Origin: Candidatus Yonathbacteria bacterium RIFOXYC2_FULL_47_9
GTDB lineage: Bacteria > Patescibacteriota > Minisyncoccia > Phycocordibacterales > UBA1550
Length of the DNA stretch: 6,002 bases
Assembly: GCA_001825115.1 (NCBI GenBank)
Contig: MHUY01000008.1
Span: 2,036 to 8,037, forward strand
Direction: 5' to 3'
The translations under genes and the position numbers were made by a program. Positions within the stretch are counted from its first letter, which is position 1. Each line of letters starts with the position of its first letter. The notes below the pieces were generated by a model. The model did not search any database. It had not been told where the DNA came from and saw nothing but the letters and a program-made list of their open reading frames with translations. This document shows, one piece after another, positions 1-5,154 of the stretch.

Positions 1-776
1 TTGCAAGTGTGGGCACATATGCAGGACTTCGTTTTTACAATGCATCACTGACCGCAGAGATAAAAAGCAAAACAGATAGCATCAACAAAACCAAGATAGC
101 TCTGGCACAGTCTCCAGAAATTGTTGAGGCAAAGATATTCCGTGCACGCACCGAGTTAGCAAAAGAGTTTCTTAGTGCACACATTGCTATATCACCGATG
201 TTTGACGTTATTGCCAATAATACCCTAGGAAGTATCGAATACAACAATTTTGCTTTCAAGAAAAACGAGGGGTCATGGCAGCTCGAGCTTACCGGGGAAG
301 CACCAAGTTACGCCTCCCTTGCGTACCAGACTGATGTTCTTAAGAAGAATACTACTGATTTTAATAATTTTGAAATAAGCAACATTATTCTTACCGAAAT
401 AGGAAGTGTTAGGTTTACGCTTGTCATCAATTTTTCACAGAGCCATCTTTCTTATGCGAATCAAGCAAAAGAAAGAACCCCATCCTTTATCCCTGCTGAA
501 ATAGAAACACCAGCGGAAGCAGCTATTTTTAGTCAGCCAGACATGGTTGTTACGGAAAAAAGCACTTCAACTACACCACTTACTCAGTCATCTTTTGGTG
601 GGACAACAACAGAGAGTCTTCCTGATGTAGAGTCCTTGTTTTCAACAACCTCGCCCGCGTCTGACTGGACAGTTGTGCCACCTGTTGATACCCCTGTCGT
701 ACCAAGTGCGACTACGACCGTCCCCACGGTGGTTCCTGAATCAAGTTCATTCTGGTCGTGGTTTAAATTCTGGTAA
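1..776 (+). CDS. pilN: PilN-like T4P inner-membrane alignment protein, 5'-truncated
   Basis: Likely the bitopic inner-membrane protein that pairs with PilO and links the cytoplasmic PilM/motor side to the outer face of the membrane. The frame is open to the left edge (first full codon at 3), and the visible start looks like the exit of a transmembrane helix followed by a coiled coil, so the true start and the cytoplasmic/membrane segment lie upstream. Numbering from the GTG at 9: residues 12-55 form a charged helical stretch, and residues 60-145 a compact alpha/beta region (SWQLELTGEAPSY, then IGSVRFTLVINFS), as expected for the PilN ferredoxin-like fold. From about 153 the protein becomes a long Pro/Thr/Ser-rich tail, ending in the aromatic octamer FWSWFKFW. 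The tail is not part of canonical PilN. The stop TAA is 6 bases before the PilO-like gene. Family assignment rests on architecture and neighbours more than on strong motifs. Confidence 0.72.
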   Translation, partial: ASVGTYAGLRFYNASLTAEIKSKTDSINKTKIALAQSPEIVEAKIFRARTELAKEFLSAHIAISPMFDVIANNTLGSIEYNNFAFKKNEGSWQLELTGEAPSYASLAYQTDVLKKNTTDFNNFEISNIILTEIGSVRFTLVINFSQSHLSYANQAKERTPSFIPAEIETPAEAAIFSQPDMVVTEKSTSTTPLTQSSFGGTTTESLPDVESLFSTTSPASDWTVVPPVDTPVVPSATTTVPTVVPESSSFWSWFKFW

Positions 777-782
777 TATATT

Positions 783-1448
783 ATGATCAAACCCATTTTA
801 TCGCTCGCCATACTCATCCTCTCAGTCCTTTTTGCTATTTTTTATGCAAGGCCAGAGTATAATCGTATGCAGTCTTCACGAGCAGATCTCGAAAAGTTAA
901 GTAGCGTTGTTGAGGATACCAATAAAATCAAGGAGCTTATCAGTCAAACAGGAGACATACTCGATACGGTAGATGCAGACAATCAAGCACGATTTGATGT
1001 ATTCTTGCCTGAAAAGCTTGATACGATTCGATTTGCGAATAATCTGCAAAGCATAGGGTTACGAAACGGCATCGCCCTTTCAGGGATTAAAGTTGAAGAA
1101 AAAAAATCTGATCCTTCGACCAAACCAGCGGCTGTCGCAACAGCAGGTTCAAATACAGTATTTTCAATCGGGCAGCAGGCTGCAGGTGAAGCACAAGACG
1201 CTGCTCAGGCAAGCGCAGCGTCTAAGGAAAAATACACCATCACTAAAACAAATTTTTCATTTGCTACAACATATCCAAGCCTTCTCATTTTCTTGAAAGA
1301 TCTTGAAAAGAGCTTAGGGCTCATTAACGTAGTCTCGCTCTCGTTTAAACCCTTGAGTAGCACTGTTGCAAGTGACAGTAAAACGGGAATGGACCTGCCA
1401 GACCTTTATCAGTTTACGGTCGAAATAGAAACCTATTCCCTCAAGTAA
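783..1448 (+). CDS. pilO: PilO-like T4P inner-membrane alignment protein
   Basis: A 221-residue bitopic protein, normal in length for PilO, which heterodimerises with PilN and helps couple the pilus machine across the envelope. Residues 4-21 are a hydrophobic membrane helix close to the N-terminus. Residues 25-63 are a heptad-like charged helix (coiled coil). Residues 75-104 contain the PilO-type pattern LPEKLDTIRFANNLQSIG followed by a short strand. Residues 113-148 are an Ala/Gln/Ser-rich low-complexity linker, and 150-220 complete the fold with TNFSFATTYPSLLIFLKDLE and a final strand, YQFTVEIETYSL. The ATG at 783 is chosen because it immediately precedes the membrane helix and lies 6 bases after the upstream stop. 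No Shine-Dalgarno motif precedes it. A GspM-like protein would look similar, but the surrounding pilB/pilT/pilC set favours PilO. Confidence 0.82.
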   Translation: MIKPILSLAILILSVLFAIFYARPEYNRMQSSRADLEKLSSVVEDTNKIKELISQTGDILDTVDADNQARFDVFLPEKLDTIRFANNLQSIGLRNGIALSGIKVEEKKSDPSTKPAAVATAGSNTVFSIGQQAAGEAQDAAQASAASKEKYTITKTNFSFATTYPSLLIFLKDLEKSLGLINVVSLSFKPLSSTVASDSKTGMDLPDLYQFTVEIETYSLK

Positions 1449-1452
1449 TTAT

Positions 1453-1854
1453 ATGAACTCACCACAAACAAAAAAAACATTAACAAATGCCGCAATAGTT
1501 GTTGCTGTTTTGGGGGTCGTGTTTGGTGCTTACTGGATGTTCTTCAGGAGTGATCCGGCGCTCGAAGGTGCGTCATCTGCCGAGGATGTTGTACGGACGG
1601 TCGTGGTGGCCGAAGAAGTTTCACGAACAATCCGTGACCTTCAGACATTAAAGACCTCAGTAGCAGAATCCGTAGCACTTTTTGGTACGCCGGCTTTTAA
1701 AGATCTCGAAGATTTTTCTCAGGTTGTCTCCGAGGAGCCTATCGGGCGATCTAATCCATTTACGCCAACTGAATGGAAGATAAAAAAAGAAGCGGAAAAT
1801 GAGGCGATAAAAAAGGCATCAAAAGGTGGTAGTAGCGTTGTTACTGGCGCATAA
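1453..1854 (+). CDS. Small single-pass membrane protein in the PilP position
   Basis: A 133-residue protein that I cannot assign firmly to a named family. Residues 1-11 are short and basic (K7, K8), residues 12-31 are one hydrophobic helix, and the rest is probably outside the cytoplasm (positive-inside rule). Residues 43-75 form a predicted helix, then comes FKDLEDFSQVVSEEPIGRSNPFTP (82-105, written here in two parts: a DLEDFS helix end and an EPIGRSNPFTP motif at 95-105), and the C-terminus is Lys/Glu-rich (107-124) ending in a Gly/Ser tail. It lies 4 bases after pilO and 5 bases before pilB, where pilP occurs in classical operons. PilP and GspC proteins often carry a D/N-P-F motif, so a PilP-like alignment role is a reasonable inference. 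It has no lipobox cysteine and is too short to hold a full PilP HR domain. Confidence 0.7.
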   Translation: MNSPQTKKTLTNAAIVVAVLGVVFGAYWMFFRSDPALEGASSAEDVVRTVVVAEEVSRTIRDLQTLKTSVAESVALFGTPAFKDLEDFSQVVSEEPIGRSNPFTPTEWKIKKEAENEAIKKASKGGSSVVTGA

Positions 1855-1859
1855 GATTT

Positions 1860-3584
1860 ATGGCAATCCTCGATACATTCGTAGAGCAGGGTATCGTCAA
1901 AAAAGAGGCCTTACCTGAACTTGTGGACCGCATTAAGAATGGGGAAGCTTTGGAGTCTGTCCTTGTGGCACAGGGTATCAAGAAGGAAGAGGTGCTTCGC
2001 GTACGTGGTATTTATTATAATTTACCAACTCGTGACCTCAAGGCAAAAGGGGTCCCTTTTGAAATACTGAAATACATTCCTGAGGATTCTGCTTCACATT
2101 ATTATTTTGCACCACTCGGTGTGACAGGTGGCGTACTCGAGGTCGGAATCGTTGACCCTGAAAATATTGAGGCGCGTGACGCATTGCAGTTTATTGCAAC
2201 CAAACTATCGATGCCGTTTAAGATATTCCTTATTTCTGAGGAGGATTTTAAGTCGATTCTCGAGAGTTATCGCGGGCTCACTGGTGAAGTGACCAAAGCA
2301 CTCTCTGAGCTTGAAGTAGACATTTCTGAGACTGCGGGCGACGAGATTATCAAAGAGGCCCCAAAAGGAGAAGAAAGTGCTGAAAAAATAAGAGCCCATG
2401 TGGTGGAGGATGCCCCTGTGGCAAAAATTACAGCAGTGGTACTTCGTCATGCGACCGAGGGTGGAGCGTCGGATGTACATATTGAGCACACGGGGGATAA
2501 GGTGCGTGTACGTTTTCGTGTTGACGGAGAACTCTTTACGAGCCTCATTTTGCCGGCAACCGTACATAACTCGATGGTGGCGCGTATCAAGATTCTTGCA
2601 AACTTGAAACTTGATGAGAAGCGCAAACCACAAGACGGACGTTTTTCTGCGCGTATCGATGGTCGCAAAATTGATTTCCGTGTCTCAACATTCCCTGCTT
2701 ATTACGGTGAAAAGGTCGTAATGCGTATTTTGGATACTGAAAAGGGTGTTAAGGCCCTTGCTGATGTGGGCTTTCGTGCAGATGACCTTGCTACGGTAAA
2801 TGCGGCGATTAAGCGCCCTTACGGTATTATCCTCATTACTGGTCCAACTGGTTCAGGTAAATCAACAACACTATATTCAATGTTGAATTCGCTCGATAAA
2901 GAAACAAAAAATATTGTTTCTCTTGAGGATCCTGTTGAGTACAATATTGGTGGTATTAGTCAGTCGCAAATGAGACCTGAGATTGGTTATACATTTGAGA
3001 CAGGTCTTCGTACAACACTTCGCCAGGACCCCGATGTTATCATGGTGGGTGAAATTCGCGATAAAGAGACTGCGCAACTAGCGATCCAGGCGGCACTTAC
3101 GGGACATCTCGTACTTTCAACGCTCCACACCAACACATCTATTGGTGCTATTCCACGTCTTGTTGATATGGGTGTTGATCCGTACCTTATTGCACCGACA
3201 CTCACTATTGTTATTGCTCAGCGTCTCGTAAAGACGATATGCCCTGGTGCTGCAAAAGAAATACCCAACGATGGAGCGATAAGAATGATGATTGATAAGG
3301 AATTTGATAACCTCCCTTCAGAATTTAAAAGTAAACTTGATCTCGACAGACCGTTTTATGAAGGATCTGCAACCCCCGAATGCCCTTCAGGTACGCGTGG
3401 ACGCAGGCCGGTGTTCGAGATATTCTCAGTAGACAAAGAGATTGAAAAAATAATCCTTTCCGAACCAACGGAGCCCCGCCTTTGGGAAGCTGCACGCCGC
3501 AAAGGTATGATTTCACTTAAAGAGGACGCAATGCTTAAGTGTATGGATGGCTCGGTGCCGTTTCAAGAAGTGAATACGCTCTAG
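1860..3584 (+). CDS. pilB: PilB/GspE-family type IV pilus extension ATPase
   Basis: Cytoplasmic hexameric ATPase that powers pilus polymerisation through PilC. At 574 residues it has the usual PilB length. Residues 1-140 are the T2SSE_N/MshEN-type N-terminal domain (YFAPLG, VGIVDPENIEARDAL), then an acidic linker (150-185), then the N2 domain with GGASDVHIE and RVRFRVDGEL. The ATPase core has Walker A GPTGSGKST (328-336, Lys334), Asp box LEDPVEY (Glu356), Walker B DPDVIMVGEIRD (390-401, catalytic Glu398) and His box GHLVLSTLHTN (415-425, His423). The zinc knuckle that normally has two CxxC pairs is reduced to single cysteines at 461 and 508. The ATG at 1860 follows the previous stop by 5 bases and suits the domain start; no Shine-Dalgarno motif is seen. 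A type II secretion GspE is the alternative, but the adjacent pilT makes PilB much more likely. Confidence 0.95.
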   Translation: MAILDTFVEQGIVKKEALPELVDRIKNGEALESVLVAQGIKKEEVLRVRGIYYNLPTRDLKAKGVPFEILKYIPEDSASHYYFAPLGVTGGVLEVGIVDPENIEARDALQFIATKLSMPFKIFLISEEDFKSILESYRGLTGEVTKALSELEVDISETAGDEIIKEAPKGEESAEKIRAHVVEDAPVAKITAVVLRHATEGGASDVHIEHTGDKVRVRFRVDGELFTSLILPATVHNSMVARIKILANLKLDEKRKPQDGRFSARIDGRKIDFRVSTFPAYYGEKVVMRILDTEKGVKALADVGFRADDLATVNAAIKRPYGIILITGPTGSGKSTTLYSMLNSLDKETKNIVSLEDPVEYNIGGISQSQMRPEIGYTFETGLRTTLRQDPDVIMVGEIRDKETAQLAIQAALTGHLVLSTLHTNTSIGAIPRLVDMGVDPYLIAPTLTIVIAQRLVKTICPGAAKEIPNDGAIRMMIDKEFDNLPSEFKSKLDLDRPFYEGSATPECPSGTRGRRPVFEIFSVDKEIEKIILSEPTEPRLWEAARRKGMISLKEDAMLKCMDGSVPFQEVNTL

Positions 3585-3600
3585 TTTTGTGTTATCTGGA

Positions 3601-3629
3601 TTGTTTTTCCTCGGTGAACATATTATACT
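3601..3629 (+). promoter_or_regulatory. Candidate sigma70-type promoter for the receiver-pilT-pilC segment
   Basis: TTGTTT at 3601-3606 and TATACT at 3624-3629 are separated by 17 bases, the ideal spacing. The -10 matches the consensus at 5 of 6 positions, but the -35 only at 3 of 6. It lies in the 53-base gap between pilB and the receiver gene, the only sizeable gap in the window. A start about 7 bases after the -10 would fall at 3636 or so, next to the ATG at 3638, giving a leaderless or nearly leaderless message. An overlapping TATTAT at 3621-3626 is a second possible -10. AT-rich gaps produce such matches by chance. Confidence 0.42.
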
Positions 3630-3637
3630 GAAGCTAT

Positions 3638-4051
3638 ATGGGAGAAGAGAAACAAATTAAAAAGATTTTTATTGTAGATGACGACAAGTTCCTTCTTGAT
3701 ATGTACACCTCTAAGTTTACCGCAAAGGGCTTTGAGGTTGACCGGGCACTAGGGAGTGCTGAGGCTGTTGATAAACTTCGGAGTGGTATTACACCTGATG
3801 TTATCCTTCTTGATATTGTCATGCCTGGAATGGATGGTTTTGAACTCTTGTCGATTATTAAAACAGAAAGCCTAGCTCCTCAGGCAAAGGTGTTAATGTT
3901 TTCAAGTCTTGGGCAGGCGGCCGATATTGAAAAAAGTCGTACTTCTGGCGCAAACGGATATGTAGTGAAGGCGCTCGCTACGCCATCTGAGGTTGTAGAG
4001 CGTGTGATGACCATTCTTGAAGGAGGCGAGGCGTTTGCTGAACCTTATTAA
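3638..4051 (+). CDS. Stand-alone CheY-like response regulator receiver
   Basis: A 137-residue single receiver domain with no output domain, so it probably acts by protein-protein contact. The acidic pocket is VDDD (13-16), the phosphoacceptor is Asp59 in ILLDIVMPGMDG, the switch Ser/Thr is Ser89 (LMFSS), and the conserved lysine is Lys111 in GYVVKALATP. The usual Lys-Pro after strand 5 is Lys-Ala here, with a proline five residues after the lysine. The fold begins by residue 8, which supports the ATG at 3638. The gene lies between the extension and retraction ATPases, 12 bases before pilT, and may have its own promoter in the preceding gap. PilG/PilH of Pseudomonas are known receivers that tune pilus motors, so a motor-regulating role is inferred. 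No histidine kinase is present in the window. Confidence 0.9.
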   Translation: MGEEKQIKKIFIVDDDKFLLDMYTSKFTAKGFEVDRALGSAEAVDKLRSGITPDVILLDIVMPGMDGFELLSIIKTESLAPQAKVLMFSSLGQAADIEKSRTSGANGYVVKALATPSEVVERVMTILEGGEAFAEPY

Positions 4052-4063
4052 TATAAAACATTT

Positions 4064-5140
4064 ATGCCTACCCATAACTACAAAGAAGAAATAGAAAGCA
4101 TTATTATTCGCGCCCTCGCCGATGGCGCATCAGATGTGCATTTGACTGCAGGTCAATTCCCCACATTTCGCGTTTCGGGAAACCTAGTACCTTTAATGAA
4201 TCTTCGTGCGCTTGCACCCGAGGATACTATGGGGCTTTTGAGTGAGCTCATTACTCCCGAGTTTATAGAAAGATTTCTTAGAGATAAAGAGATTGATTTC
4301 TCGTACGACTTTTACGGCAAAGCGCGTTTTCGTGGTAACGCATTCTATCAAAAAGGTTCCGTAGGGGTAGCCCTCCGTGCTATTCCTGCTGAGGTAAAGA
4401 CCATCAGTGAACTCAACCTACCTCCTATTCTCGAATCCTTTTCGCGCAAAAAGCAGGGATTCTTTCTTGTGGTTGGTCCTGTGGGGCAAGGTAAGTCGAC
4501 GACACTCGCGGCGATGGTTGAGCTCGTCAACCGAGAGCGCGCAGAGCATATTGTAACCATCGAGGATCCTATTGAATATTTATTCCGTCCCGATAAATCT
4601 ATTATTGACCAGCGTGAGGCGGGGATAGATACAGAGAACTTCAAAACAGGACTTCAAGCTGCATTTCGTCAGGATGTAGATATCTTGATGATTGGTGAAA
4701 TGCGTGACCCTGAAACAATCTCTACTGCGGTGACGGCGGCTGAGACAGGGCACCTTGTACTCTCAACACTTCACACAAACAACGCTTCGCAAACAATCGA
4801 TCGTATTATTGACTCATTCCCCGCAGAACAACAGTCGCAGATTCGCGTACAGCTTGCGGGGAGCCTCCTCGGTATTTTTTCGCAACGCCTCATTCCGCGT
4901 ATCTCGGGAGGGTTGGTGCCCGCTTACGAGCTGCTCATCAACAACAATGCAGTCTCTAGTCTTATTCGCGACGGGCGTACTCACGAAGTCGATATCGTGA
5001 TTGAGACAGGAATGAAAGACGGGATGATCGATATGAATCGTTGCCTTGCAGAGCTTGTGCGTAATGGCGAAATCACGCCGGAAAATGCCTTCCTTTATTC
5101 ATTCAGCCCAAAAAGTCTTGAGCGTTCACTTCAATTTTAA
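4064..5140 (+). CDS. pilT: PilT type IV pilus retraction ATPase
   Basis: Cytoplasmic hexameric ATPase that drives pilus depolymerisation and so retraction and twitching. At 358 residues it is typical of PilT. The N-terminal PAS-like domain (1-100) has GASDVHLTAGQFPTFRVSG. The core has Walker A GPVGQGKST (138-146, Lys144), Asp box IEDPIEY (Glu167), Walker B with catalytic Glu212 (DILMIGEMRDPET) and His box GHLVLSTLHTN with His230 and His237. The long PilT-specific stretch TIDRIIDSFPAEQQSQIR follows directly. The C-terminal retraction motif AIRNLIR appears as AVSSLIR (296-302). PilB-type zinc cysteines and N1 domain are absent, which separates it from PilB. The paralogue PilU cannot be excluded, but the PilT-like length and the lack of a second copy nearby favour PilT. 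Start at the ATG 12 bases after the receiver stop; no Shine-Dalgarno motif. Confidence 0.94.
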   Translation: MPTHNYKEEIESIIIRALADGASDVHLTAGQFPTFRVSGNLVPLMNLRALAPEDTMGLLSELITPEFIERFLRDKEIDFSYDFYGKARFRGNAFYQKGSVGVALRAIPAEVKTISELNLPPILESFSRKKQGFFLVVGPVGQGKSTTLAAMVELVNRERAEHIVTIEDPIEYLFRPDKSIIDQREAGIDTENFKTGLQAAFRQDVDILMIGEMRDPETISTAVTAAETGHLVLSTLHTNNASQTIDRIIDSFPAEQQSQIRVQLAGSLLGIFSQRLIPRISGGLVPAYELLINNNAVSSLIRDGRTHEVDIVIETGMKDGMIDMNRCLAELVRNGEITPENAFLYSFSPKSLERSLQF

Positions 5141-5154
5141 CCAACCATACTTCT

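Noticed and set aside
9..11. GTG at 9 as the true start of the PilN-like gene
   Set aside because: The frame is open to the left edge and the protein would begin just after where the PilN membrane helix should be, so the gene is cut by the window.
2205..2633. A 142-codon open frame on the minus strand inside pilB
   Set aside because: It lies wholly within a gene with all ATPase motifs in order, shows no recognisable domain and has low-complexity Cys/His/Arg composition typical of a shadow frame.
1860..3584. Type II secretion ATPase GspE instead of PilB
   Set aside because: Sequence motifs alone do not separate the two well, but a PilT gene and a PilN/PilO-like pair in the same operon point to a type IV pilus.
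3585..3637. Rho-independent terminator after pilB
   Set aside because: There is a short T run (3602-3608) but no GC-rich inverted repeat before it.
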